DNA from: Desulfocapsa sp.
GTDB taxonomy: Bacteria > Desulfobacterota > Desulfobulbia > Desulfobulbales > Desulfocapsaceae
Assembly (NCBI GenBank): GCA_022712895.1
Contig: JAFLJS010000037.1
Coordinates: forward strand, 62,001-126,000
Reading direction: 5' to 3'
DNA: 64,000 bases
The notes under the pieces were generated by a model. The model did not search any database, was not told where the DNA came from, and saw only the letters and a program-made list of their open reading frames with translations. Positions 9,038 through 16,874 of this stretch are shown one piece after another (the stretch's first letter is position 1; the number at the start of each line of letters is the position of its first letter). A program made the position numbers and the translations under genes.

Positions 9038-10501
9038 TTATCGTGGTTTACGTCTGTGCTTCACTGGCAGAATTTTCATCTGCTCTCTATACTTGGCAAC
9101 AGTACGTCTCGCGAGTTTGATACCGTCTGCATCGAGTTTCTTGGAGATGGCATTGTCGCTGAGAGGTTTGTAGGGATCTTCGTCCCGTATCATTTTGCGG
9201 ATACGTTCCCGGATGGATTCAGCTGCCAGTGCTTCTTTGCCACGAATGGGGATGGCTGTAGAAAAGAAATACTTCAGTTCGTAAATTCCCAACGGTGTGT
9301 GGACATATTTGTTGGAGGTAACTCGGCTGATGGTAGATTCGTGCATTTCGATGTCTTCGGCTACGTCGCGCAAGATCAGAGGGCGCAGGTGGGTGGGTCC
9401 ATGCTGGAAGAATTCGCTCTGAAATTTGAGAATGGAGTCCATCACTTTGAAAATCGTCGCCTGGCGCTGGTGTAAAGATTTGATGAACCAGCCGGCATCC
9501 TTTAACTTTTCCCGAATGTATTTCTTGGAGTCTTTTCCCATATCCTCTCCAGACTGCAGGAGCTTCTGCAGGTCAGAAGAAAGTTTCAGGTTTGGAATAT
9601 CATCTTCGTTGAGGTGGATGACGAATTTGCCATCTATTTTCCTGACATACACATCTGGGATAACGTAGTTGGTGGCTTCATTGTTGTATGGCAGTCCTGG
9701 GTATGGTGTGAGTTCGGAAGTGATGAATTCAATTGCTCTCACAACATCTGTACGTTTTTTGCCTGTGGCCCGGGAAATTGCCTTATAATTTCTGGTCTGC
9801 ATGAGGTTGAGATGTTCAGTGACAATTTTTGCGGCCAGAGATTTCTCTTTACCCATACGTTCAAGTTGCAGAAACAGGGACTCACTCACGTTTCTTGCGG
9901 CAATGCCTGGTGGATCAAGGTCTTGAATTGTCTCCAAAATATACTCGGCAGAATCCTCATCACAATGAGTCGCTTCCACAATTTCTGCAATATTACACTC
10001 CAGGAACCCGTAACGATTAAGGTTGCCGGCTATGAAAAGGGCGGTCTCCCACTCGTCAGGTTCAAGATTTGCATGGGCGAGCTGCCATTGCAAATATGCC
10101 AGCAAGCTTGGTTTTTCAGAAATGAAATCAAACTGACTGGGAGCGTCAGCTGGTGGAGTTTCACGAGAAAAGGAAACGTTTGAATCAAAAGTGTTGGCGT
10201 AATCTTCCCAGTTTGTTTCGGGAACATTGTCTTCCATCCTCACCTGTTCTGTATGATCCTGTTCTTTTTTGTCACTGGCCTTGGGCGCTTCTTCAGTAGA
10301 AGAGAGGCTTTGCTGGTTTTTGGGGTGCGGGTCGGTAAGGTTGGTGTCTTCTTCCAGGCCAGGATTTTGTTCAATCTCTGCCTGTAGAGCATCGCCGAGC
10401 TCCAGACGATTCATCTGTAACAGTTTAATGGCTAGACGCAATTGTGGCGTCATCACCAGTTTTTGGCTGAGCTTGAGCTGTTGTCTGAGTTCTAGGGCCA
10501 T
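9038..10501 (-). CDS. rpoN: RNA polymerase sigma-54 factor
   Basis: A 487-residue sigma-54. Region I is the Gln/Leu-rich start (LRQQLKLSQKLVMTPQLRL), which contacts enhancer-binding ATPases. An acidic linker (about residues 50-125) precedes the core-binding domain, and the C-terminal RpoN box ARRTVAKYRE, which reads the -24 element, is intact. Length and domain order are normal. It is 9 nt downstream of lptB in the classical lptA-lptB-rpoN arrangement. In this lineage sigma-54 commonly drives pili, nitrogen and formate genes. Confidence 0.97.
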   Translation of the reverse strand: MALELRQQLKLSQKLVMTPQLRLAIKLLQMNRLELGDALQAEIEQNPGLEEDTNLTDPHPKNQQSLSSTEEAPKASDKKEQDHTEQVRMEDNVPETNWEDYANTFDSNVSFSRETPPADAPSQFDFISEKPSLLAYLQWQLAHANLEPDEWETALFIAGNLNRYGFLECNIAEIVEATHCDEDSAEYILETIQDLDPPGIAARNVSESLFLQLERMGKEKSLAAKIVTEHLNLMQTRNYKAISRATGKKRTDVVRAIEFITSELTPYPGLPYNNEATNYVIPDVYVRKIDGKFVIHLNEDDIPNLKLSSDLQKLLQSGEDMGKDSKKYIREKLKDAGWFIKSLHQRQATIFKVMDSILKFQSEFFQHGPTHLRPLILRDVAEDIEMHESTISRVTSNKYVHTPLGIYELKYFFSTAIPIRGKEALAAESIRERIRKMIRDEDPYKPLSDNAISKKLDADGIKLARRTVAKYREQMKILPVKHRRKPR

Positions 10502-10510
10502 TGTCAGTAG

Positions 10511-11233
10511 TTACATTGAAAAATTTTCGCCAAGGTACATCTTTCTGGCAACTTCACTCTCGATGATGTCGTCAGCCACACCACTGGTTAAGATCTGTCC
10601 GGCATTCATTATGTAGGCAAAGTCACACACTTGTAGGGTCTCCCGGACGTTGTGGTCAGAGATGAGGACTCCAAGTCCTTTAGCTTTCAGTCCTATGATC
10701 AGTTTTTGCAGATCGGCAACAGCCAGGGGGTCAATGCCGGCAAAAGGCTCATCGAGTAGGATAAAATCAGGCTTCGTTGAAAGGGCACGCATTATTTCCA
10801 CACGTCTGCGTTCGCCGCCCGACAGGGCATGGCCTTTATTCTCACGCAGGTAATCAATTTTGAGATCGCTCATCAACTCGTCAATGCGGTTGGTGATCTC
10901 ATTTTTAGCTAGTCCCAGTGCTTCCAGGACAATACGTACATTTTCCTCAACAGTGAGCTTTTTAAAAACCGAGGGTTCCTGAGCAAGATAGGAAATCCCT
11001 TTTTGCGCTCGCATGTGGATAGGAAGATTAGTGATTTCCTCATTGTTCAGAAGAATTCTGCCACCGTCAGGCCGGATAAAACCGGCGATGGAGTAAAAAG
11101 AGGTGGTTTTGCCGGCACCATTTGGCCCCAGAAGTCCCACGACTGCGCCTGTGTTAACCTGAAGACTTACCCCGTCAACCACTGTGCGATTTCTGTAACG
11201 TTTAACTATTTTGTCTACTTCAAGTTGTGCCAT
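10511..11233 (-). CDS. lptB: LPS export ABC transporter ATP-binding protein LptB
   Basis: A 240-residue ABC ATPase. It shows Walker A GPNGAGKTT, the Q-loop in SYLAQEPSVFKKL (the LptB-specific form), signature LSGGERRR, Walker B FILLDEPFAGIDP and the switch histidine in ISDHNVRET. LptB powers the LptFG extraction of lipopolysaccharide from the inner membrane toward LptA. It lies between lptA and rpoN. The permeases lptF and lptG are not in this window. Confidence 0.96.
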   Translation of the reverse strand: MAQLEVDKIVKRYRNRTVVDGVSLQVNTGAVVGLLGPNGAGKTTSFYSIAGFIRPDGGRILLNNEEITNLPIHMRAQKGISYLAQEPSVFKKLTVEENVRIVLEALGLAKNEITNRIDELMSDLKIDYLRENKGHALSGGERRRVEIMRALSTKPDFILLDEPFAGIDPLAVADLQKLIIGLKAKGLGVLISDHNVRETLQVCDFAYIMNAGQILTSGVADDIIESEVARKMYLGENFSM

Positions 11234-11278
11234 TGCAAACCCATGGTTTCGGAATGGTTCCGAACGGTATATGTGTTT

Positions 11279-11797
11279 TTATTGTGGGGTGAGGGTGGCT
11301 TTCACTCGTCCGGATTTCTTTTCGCCAGTTTTGCCATCGACCGTGGCTGCGGGGCGTCCACCAATAACTTCAGAGCGGCCTTCGTCAAGGTAATAAATAA
11401 TGGTATTCCCTGTGATAAGGTTTGTCCCCTGCCAGGCTTTGGCGTCACCGCTGAGGATCACTTTTCTTTCCTTGGCAAGGTAGTTCATGGTTTTGCCAGT
11501 TCCCAGCCACTCACCTTTGGTAATTTCAACATTGCCTTCGCATCGCAAACGTTTTACCTCCTGCTTTTTTCCTTCGTCGGCTGAAGTGTAATAGACAGTC
11601 AGTTTGTCGGCTCGTATTCGAACATCTGCTTGGCTGGCGTCAACATTTCCAGAAAAAAGGACATTACTATCCTCTTCCAAAGATGTCATATGATCTGCTT
11701 CGATATTAATTGGTGCGCCAGCAGCAAAAAGTTGTGTGCTGATGCAAAGCGAAATTATAGTTAACAGTGTGGTATAAAATGATTTTCTTCGTTTCAT
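11279..11797 (-). CDS. lptA: LPS transport periplasmic protein LptA
   Basis: A 172-residue periplasmic protein with a cleavable signal peptide (cleavage near LFAAG-APINIEAD). The beta-jellyroll of the OstA family is shown by INIEADHMTSLEEDSNVLFSG landmarks (INIEADHM, VLFSGNV) and the RLRCEGNVEITKGEWLGTG stretch. LptA oligomers bridge the inner and outer membrane for LPS. The start is supported by CAGGGA ahead of the ATG. The usual upstream partners lptC and kdsC are not here; the gene begins its operon facing argB. Confidence 0.92.
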   Translation of the reverse strand: MKRRKSFYTTLLTIISLCISTQLFAAGAPINIEADHMTSLEEDSNVLFSGNVDASQADVRIRADKLTVYYTSADEGKKQEVKRLRCEGNVEITKGEWLGTGKTMNYLAKERKVILSGDAKAWQGTNLITGNTIIYYLDEGRSEVIGGRPAATVDGKTGEKKSGRVKATLTPQ

Positions 11798-11829
11798 ACA
11801 TTCCCTGGGAAAAGTGGAAAATATTTATT

Positions 11830-11855
11830 GCAAGTATCAAGCCTAATATACTTGC
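11830..11855. repeat. 8-bp inverted repeat upstream of lptA
   Basis: GCAAGTAT (11830-11837) and ATACTTGC (11848-11855) are perfect inverted repeats separated by 10 bases, about 33 bases before the lptA ATG. It could be an operator or a leader hairpin of the lptA transcript. Confidence 0.5.
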
Positions 11856-11868
11856 GGAGTGAATAAAA

Positions 11869-11911
11869 GTAAAGAAATCCACAGCGGAATTGAAAATAAA
11901 GATTTCTTTAC
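11869..11911. repeat. 11-bp inverted repeat upstream of lptA
   Basis: GTAAAGAAATC (11869-11879) and GATTTCTTTAC (11901-11911) are perfect inverted repeats with a 21-base spacer. Its place between two divergent operons suggests a regulator site, but no regulator can be named. Confidence 0.5.
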
Positions 11912-12192
11912 TTCATTGATCTGAGTCTGTAAAATAATAACGATATTGTAGTAGTAGTTGTATCTGGTTGATTTGATATGTTTTATTAAGTGTATCTTTT
12001 TTTATGCAGTAAACTCGAATAGAGAAAAATTGAGATGACTAAGTGAAAAACCTCATGTAAAAGGCGCGTTTGTAACCGTCTTATGGTGTATCTTTTCCAT
12101 TATATCGGCATACTAAGGTATGTAGTGAAGGTAGGAAAGTTGCAGCAACGAAGCGGGTGAATTTTTTTTTATTTAGCCATCGGGGAATAAAT

Positions 12193-13080
12193 ATGCAGGA
12201 AAGTATAGACAGAGCCAAAGGCCTTATTGAATCGCTGCCCTACATGCAGCAATTTCGTCATAAAACTGTGGTCATTAAATATGGCGGTCATGCCATGGTG
12301 GATGAGAATCTCAAGAAACAGTTTGCTCTTGATATGATTTTGCTGAAGCAGATCGGCATCAATCCGGTCATTGTGCATGGCGGTGGTCCACAGATCAACC
12401 AACTGCTTGATCGTCTACAGATTAAGCCAAGTTATGTCCAGGGGATGCGTGTTACTGATGGCGAAACCATGAGTGTGGTGGAAATGGTACTGGTTGGCAA
12501 GGTCAATAAGGAAATTGTTGGCAATATTAATCATTGTGGTGGTCGGGCTGTTGGCCTTTCAGGTCGGGATGGTGATCTGGTTTGTGCGGAAAAACTACAA
12601 GTGAGTAAGAAAAATGATGCAGCATTACAGGATGCACCGCCTGAACTCATTGACCTTGGTCGGGTGGGGCGGGTCACACAGGTGAATGTGGAGATTCTAC
12701 AGGCTTTGGATGATAATGATTTTATTCCGGTTATTGCTCCCGTTGGTGTCGGAGAAGACGGCCAGGCTTTTAACATCAACGCAGATCTTGTGGCAGGAGC
12801 TGTTGCAGAGGCCTTAAAGGCGGCCAAGCTGATTCTGCTGACCGATGTGGCAGGGGTGCAGGATGGTGAGGGAACATTGCTGCGATCGTTACAGAAAACA
12901 GATCTGGAAGGATTGATTGACAAAGAAACCATCGCTGGCGGTATGATCCCAAAAGTGCGGTGTTGTGCAGATGCCTTGAATAATGGAGTGACTAAAACCC
13001 ATATTCTTGACGGTAGAATCGAACACGCCATTTTACTTGAAATGTTTACCAAAGAAGGAATCGGAACGGAGATTGTCTAA
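12193..13080 (+). CDS. argB: Acetylglutamate kinase
   Basis: A 295-residue amino-acid kinase that phosphorylates N-acetylglutamate, the second step of arginine synthesis. Landmarks are [12 protein letters not shown] (phosphate-binding glycine loop), [14 protein letters not shown], and the C-terminal [14 protein letters not shown] and GGMIPKV motifs. The ATG at 12193 is chosen over an upstream in-frame ATG because it matches the family start ([19 protein letters not shown]) and has GGGGAA ahead of it. It overlaps argD by one base. It opens the arginine-lysine gene run. Confidence 0.96.
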   Translation: MQESIDRAKGLIESLPYMQQFRHKTVVIKYGGHAMVDENLKKQFALDMILLKQIGINPVIVHGGGPQINQLLDRLQIKPSYVQGMRVTDGETMSVVEMVLVGKVNKEIVGNINHCGGRAVGLSGRDGDLVCAEKLQVSKKNDAALQDAPPELIDLGRVGRVTQVNVEILQALDDNDFIPVIAPVGVGEDGQAFNINADLVAGAVAEALKAAKLILLTDVAGVQDGEGTLLRSLQKTDLEGLIDKETIAGGMIPKVRCCADALNNGVTKTHILDGRIEHAILLEMFTKEGIGTEIV

Positions 13081-14285
13081 TGAGTGAAGAAAATAAAATC
13101 TGGGCTGAAAAGGCTGAGAAGGTATTTATGGGAACCTATGCAAGATATCCGGCGGTCATGGTAAAGGGAGAAGGATGTACACTCACAGACGCAGACGGAA
13201 AAAAATACCTGGATTGTCTCGCAGGAATTGCAGTTTGCAGTCTTGGTCACTGTCATCCTGTTATAACTGAAGCCGTCTGTGCGCAGGCTGCGGAGCTTAT
13301 GCATGTTTCCAATCTCTATTACACCAAGCCGCAAACTGAACTAGCTGCGTTGCTGGTTGAGCATTCTTTTGCCGATCAGGTCTTTATGGCAAATAGTGGC
13401 GCAGAGGCAAATGAAGCGGCTATAAAACTAGCCAGAATTTTTGCAGGGCCCGAACGGTATGGAATCATATCTCTTACCGGGTCGTTCCATGGCAGAACAT
13501 TGGCAACAGTGGCGGCAACAGGTCAGCCAAAGCTCCAGAAAGGGTTTGAGCCAATGCCTGAGGGCTTTTCTCATGCACCTTTTGGCAATCTGAATGTACT
13601 GGAAGCCATGATAACCGATCAGACTTGTGCCATTATGTGTGAACCTTTGCAGGGTGAAGGTGGCGTGCGGCCTCTGGACGTTGAATATCTGCAAGGCGTT
13701 GAAAAGTTGTGTAATGATCATAATCTTCTACTGATATTTGATGAGATTCAGACTGGAATGGGGCGTACAGGAACTCTTTTTGCCTATGAGCAGATTGGCA
13801 TCGTACCGGACATTATGACACTGGCCAAAGCTCTGGGTAATGGTATGCCCATCGGTGCCATGCTCACCAGGAAAGAGATTGCAGCCTCTTTTGTACCTGG
13901 TGCCCATGGTTCCACGTTTGGCGGTAATCCTGTTGCTTGTGCTGCCGCTGTTGCCACCATGAACATCATGCTTGAAAGTGGCTTCTTAGAAGAGGTGCAG
14001 GAAAAAGGAGAGTATTTACAAAAAGGACTCAAGGATATTGCTGCCCGTTTTCCTAATCTTGCCTGTGGTGCCAGGGGAATGGGGCTTATTCGTGGCTTAG
14101 TACTCACTGATGTCGGAATAGAGCAGGGTGCTGATATTGTAAAAAGGCTTTTTGAGAATGGTGTCCTTATCAACTTTGCCGGTAATGCTGTACTGCGTTT
14201 TCTGCCACCACTGATAATTACAAAGAAAGAAATAGATACGCTTCTTACCGCTGTCGCTGATGTGTTAGCTGAGTGCAAAAAATAA
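13080..14285 (+). CDS. argD: Acetylornithine aminotransferase
   Basis: A 401-residue class-III PLP aminotransferase making N-acetylornithine; such enzymes often also serve as the succinyldiaminopimelate aminotransferase of lysine synthesis, which fits the neighbouring dap genes. The PLP lysine is in TLAKALGNGMPIGAM, the cofactor aspartate in LLIFDEIQTGMGRTG, and FHGRTLATVAATGQPK is the substrate-side motif. Coupled to argB by a TAATG overlap. The next gene downstream is a selenoprotein rather than an arg gene. Confidence 0.94.
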   Translation: MSEENKIWAEKAEKVFMGTYARYPAVMVKGEGCTLTDADGKKYLDCLAGIAVCSLGHCHPVITEAVCAQAAELMHVSNLYYTKPQTELAALLVEHSFADQVFMANSGAEANEAAIKLARIFAGPERYGIISLTGSFHGRTLATVAATGQPKLQKGFEPMPEGFSHAPFGNLNVLEAMITDQTCAIMCEPLQGEGGVRPLDVEYLQGVEKLCNDHNLLLIFDEIQTGMGRTGTLFAYEQIGIVPDIMTLAKALGNGMPIGAMLTRKEIAASFVPGAHGSTFGGNPVACAAAVATMNIMLESGFLEEVQEKGEYLQKGLKDIAARFPNLACGARGMGLIRGLVLTDVGIEQGADIVKRLFENGVLINFAGNAVLRFLPPLIITKKEIDTLLTAVADVLAECKK

Positions 14286-14305
14286 GTATTTCTCTGGAGG
14301 ATAAA

Positions 14306-14644
14306 ATGAAAATTGACTGGTTATATCTACGAAAAGGCTGAAAATCCTGTACTAAAGCTCAGGAGGCTCTTGAGCAAGGAAGTATAGTGGCGGACGAAAT
14401 CGAAGATGCACGGAAAAATGTGATTAAAGCAGATGGCGCATGGGAGATGATTGTAAAAGCCAAATCACTTTCTGTCGGGCGAGGCAAGAAGGTGCAGATA
14501 TTTGTCCCGGACAATGGCAACAAAGAGGAAATTCTGAAAGTCTGCCTTGGCCGAACTGGAAACCTGCGTGCGCCAACAGCTCGTAGCGGAAAACAGTTGT
14601 ATGTTGGTTTCAATGAAGAGATGTACAAGGAGTTGACCACATGA
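14306..14644 (+). CDS. ArsC/thioredoxin-fold selenoprotein with a UxxC motif
   Basis: Reading through an in-frame TGA at 14339-14341 gives a 112-residue protein that begins MKIDWLYLRKGU and continues KSCTKAQEAL. Sec12 and Cys15 form a UxxC redox motif directly after the first beta strand, as in thioredoxin and ArsC/Spx folds. The C-terminal part (LRAPTARSGKQLYVGFNEEMY) resembles the cis-proline and final strand of ArsC-like proteins. A strong GGAGG ribosome-binding site (14297-14300 region) precedes this ATG; starting after the TGA would delete the active site. A SECIS-like hairpin follows. It overlaps the next selenoprotein gene by ATGA. The partner and substrate are unknown; a thiol-disulfide or persulfide reductase role is inferred. 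Confidence 0.85.
14357..14375 (+). promoter_or_regulatory. Candidate bacterial SECIS for the ArsC-like selenoprotein
   Basis: GCTCA (14357-14361) pairs with TGAGC (14371-14375), extended by G62-T70 and G63-C69, leaving the loop AGGCT. The loop begins 22 nt after the UGA, within the range of SelB-bound bacterial SECIS hairpins, which carry a G at the start of a small apical loop. The same AGGC occurs in the loop behind the next UGA. Confidence 0.6.
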
Positions 14645-15444
14645 TTCAGGGTGATCTGTTTCCGGTGGGTGAAAATATCAGCCCCGTTGATGTGAAAACA
14701 TATATGGCTGAACATGAGCCGGAATCTTATCAGCTACTGGACGTTCGGCAGCCAAAAGAATTTGCAGAAAGTCACCTTCCCGGTGCGGTCCTGATTCCCG
14801 TGAAAGAATTACAGGACAGGTTAAACGAAGTGGACAGACATAAACCAACTTTTGTCTACTGACGCTCAGGGGTGCGCAGCAAGGCTGCTGCCGGTTTACT
14901 GAATTCTGCAGGGTTTACCAATATTCTCAATATGAGTGGAGGGATTCTTGCCTATGATGGCGGAAAGGCCATGGGAACCGAAGCCTTTGGTGTGGATCAA
15001 TTTCTCGGACAGGAATTCCCTGATATGTTTCGTTTGAGTTATGCCATGGAAGAGGGGATGAGGCAACTGTACATTGCACTGCAGGAGTGTACTGACGATC
15101 CTCAAACTGTGGAAATGTTAGACCGATTTGCCAGGTATGAAGATGGGCATAAGGCCAAACTGCTTGCTTCTTTTCCCGGCAATGAGGGTGAAGAGTCACA
15201 GGATGTCAGCAAGCTTGAGGGCGGCTTTGATAAACAGCAATTTCTCGATCATTACCGAGTGCATTTGCCGGAAAAAAGAGACATGATTGAACTTGGGATG
15301 ATGCTGGAAACGCAGGCCCTTGATCTGTATAGTCGTCTCAGCAGAGAGACAGAAGATCAGCAGAGTAACGCATTGTTTACATTCCTTGCCAGCGAGGAAA
15401 AGATGCATTTACAGGTTTTGAGTCGTGAATTGGATATGCTCTAG
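14641..15444 (+). CDS. Rhodanese selenoprotein fused to a ferritin-like domain
   Basis: Reading through TGA at 14860-14862 gives 267 residues. The rhodanese domain (about 10-105) has YQLLDVRQPKEFAESHLPGA and then FVY-Sec74-RSGVRSKAAAGLL, where Sec occupies the catalytic cysteine of the CRSGxRS loop. A ferritin/rubrerythrin-like four-helix domain follows (about 125-267) with two helix pairs carrying E and ExxH ligands: MEEGMRQLY with YEDGHKAKLL, and MLETQALDLY with SEEKMHLQVL. Sulfur transfer or persulfide chemistry joined to a di-iron site is suggested. The ATG overlaps the stop of the preceding selenoprotein gene, so both are probably made together. Without readthrough the protein would be cut in the active-site loop. 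Confidence 0.87.
14876..14891 (+). promoter_or_regulatory. Candidate bacterial SECIS for the rhodanese selenoprotein
   Basis: GCAGCA (14876-14881) pairs perfectly with TGCTGC (14886-14891) around the tetraloop AGGC. The loop starts 19 nt after the UGA. Position and the G-rich loop agree with a SelB-binding hairpin and match the loop in the preceding gene. Confidence 0.6.
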
Positions 15445-15842
15445 AGTCCTTTAGTGCTTTGTAAATTTTTTTCGTGTTTTTTTGAAAAGAATTTGGTGAA
15501 GGTGCTTACACCCCTTGAGGGGTGCTGTGCTGAGTGTCGGCTATCCATCCATCGCCAGTGTTAGTTCTCTGAAACCGTGGGGTTGCAACGGTTCACCTGC
15601 AAACGTCCACGCTCGTTCCTCGCTGCGGTATTGTTTGCAGGTGAACCGTTACGCTCCTCGCTACCGGGTAATTTGTAAAGTGGTGTTGGAAATCTGCTAA
15701 CAAAATTTCCAAAAAACTTTGCAAAACCCTCTCCTTTTATGTAAATATGATTCTTTTCCCCTTATAAATACAGCAATTGTGCTTGGGGGATGTATCTGAA
15801 AAGGATGGTATCTTTTACAACATCCGTGAGCCAATAAGAGTC
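15445..15842. other. Intergenic region between the selenoprotein pair and argF
   Basis: 398 bases with no supportable gene. It holds a small hairpin (CACCCC-TTGA-GGGGTG, 15509-15524) and a large 18-bp inverted repeat listed separately. The stretch 15540-15665 is more GC-rich than its surroundings and could be an inserted repeat unit. The argF promoter should lie in the AT-rich part after 15690. Confidence 0.5.
15587..15650. repeat. Large hairpin: perfect 18-bp inverted repeat with 28-bp loop
   Basis: AACGGTTCACCTGCAAAC (15587-15604) is exactly complementary to 15633-15650. The loop contains CGCTCGTTCCTCGCTGCGG, and CGCTCCTCGCTACC follows the right arm, so the motif CTCGCT recurs. It could be a dispersed repetitive extragenic element or a small-RNA hairpin; no T-run follows, so it is not a standard terminator. 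Confidence 0.8.
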
Positions 15843-16757
15843 ATGTTACACCATTTAGAATCATTACAAGAGTTTAGCGAAGATGAGCTGCTGGCATTTG
15901 TCAATCGTGCCATCACCTTGAAAGAAGAACGTCTAACCGGTGCACAGCACCAGCAACTTGCCGGTAAAACGGTGGGGCTGATATTCGAAAAGGTTTCGAC
16001 TCGTACTCGAGTTTCCTTTGAATCGGCCATGTATGGCCTTGGCGGACAGGTGATTTTCCTTTCCGGACGCGATACGCAGCTTGCCAGATCGGAGCCTTTG
16101 AAAGACATGGCACGGGTTATGTCCCGTTACGTAGATGGTCTGGTGGTGCGAACATTTGGCCAAGAAGTGGTTACTGAACTGGCAAAATATGCTTCAGTTC
16201 CGGTGATCAATGCTTTGACTGATTTGCATCATCCCTGTCAGATTTTAAGTGATATCATGACAGTGGTGGAAAAAAAAGGTGATATCCAGAGTCTGAAAGT
16301 AGCTTGGATAGGAGATGGCAACAACATGGCCAATTCCTGGATTCAGGCAGCAGCCACTCTTGGTTTTGAGTTGGTGTTGGCCTGTCCTGAAGGCTATGCT
16401 CCTGATTCTGAGATATTTGAAGAAGCGTTAGGAAGAGCTGTAAAGCCAATCACCCTTCTGCGTAATCCAGAAGAGGCCGTGGCTGGTGCCGATGTAATAA
16501 ACACTGATGTCTGGGCTTCTATGGGACAGGAAGAGGAGCAGGAAGCGCGGGCGAAGATCTTTGCTCCCTATCAGGTAAATAGCGAACTTATGGCCAAGGC
16601 GCCTGCTGATGCCATTGTGCTTCATTGCTTGCCTGCGCACCGTGAAGAAGAAATTACAGAAACCGTTTTAGAATCTGCGCAGTGCGTGGCCTTCGATCAG
16701 GCCGAGAATAAAATGCACATGCATAAAGCAATACTCGAAAAGCTTTTAATGCCTTAG
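15843..16757 (+). CDS. argF: Ornithine carbamoyltransferase
   Basis: A 304-residue transcarbamylase making citrulline. The carbamoyl-phosphate motif is STRTRVSFESAM, the ornithine side shows HCLPAHREEEI (catalytic Cys in HCLP) and the second-domain motif WIGDGNNMANSW. The ATG at 15843 (MLHHLESLQEFS) fits the family; a longer frame upstream adds residues not seen in the family. It is followed by argG after 117 nt. The gene is separated from argD by the two selenoprotein genes. Confidence 0.95.
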   Translation: MLHHLESLQEFSEDELLAFVNRAITLKEERLTGAQHQQLAGKTVGLIFEKVSTRTRVSFESAMYGLGGQVIFLSGRDTQLARSEPLKDMARVMSRYVDGLVVRTFGQEVVTELAKYASVPVINALTDLHHPCQILSDIMTVVEKKGDIQSLKVAWIGDGNNMANSWIQAAATLGFELVLACPEGYAPDSEIFEEALGRAVKPITLLRNPEEAVAGADVINTDVWASMGQEEEQEARAKIFAPYQVNSELMAKAPADAIVLHCLPAHREEEITETVLESAQCVAFDQAENKMHMHKAILEKLLMP

Positions 16758-16769
16758 GCATTAAAAGCT
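16741..16769. terminator. Strong hairpin across the argF stop codon
   Basis: AGCTTTTAATGCC (16741-16753) pairs with GGCATTAAAAGCT (16757-16769) around a TTA loop, so the stop codon is in the hairpin. No T-run follows on either strand, so it may stabilise the mRNA end or weakly terminate, rather than act as a full intrinsic terminator. Confidence 0.45.
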
Positions 16770-16874
16770 GTAATAAAAAATATAATCTGAAGTTCTATTT
16801 AATACAATTGGTTGATAATGGCACCAAGGCACTTATGCTGGCTTGTCGTTCATCACCGGTGCTAGGATAAAATA

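Larger units (their letters stand above)
11798..12192. other. Divergent intergenic region between lptA and argB
   Basis: 395 AT-rich bases without a supportable gene. It contains two inverted repeats near lptA, listed separately, a small CATAC-TAAG-GTATG hairpin near 12109-12122 and a run of nine T at 12162-12170 shortly before argB. Both operons must start transcription here. I see no recognisable riboswitch or ARG-box consensus. Confidence 0.5.

Noticed and set aside
14860-14862. Possibility that the rhodanese is a pseudogene with a nonsense mutation
   Set aside because: The stop falls precisely at the catalytic cysteine, the frame is intact afterwards, and a neighbouring gene shows the same pattern.
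15515-15700. A 61-codon frame across the large hairpin
   Set aside because: It follows the inverted repeat rather than coding constraint and lacks a good ribosome-binding site.
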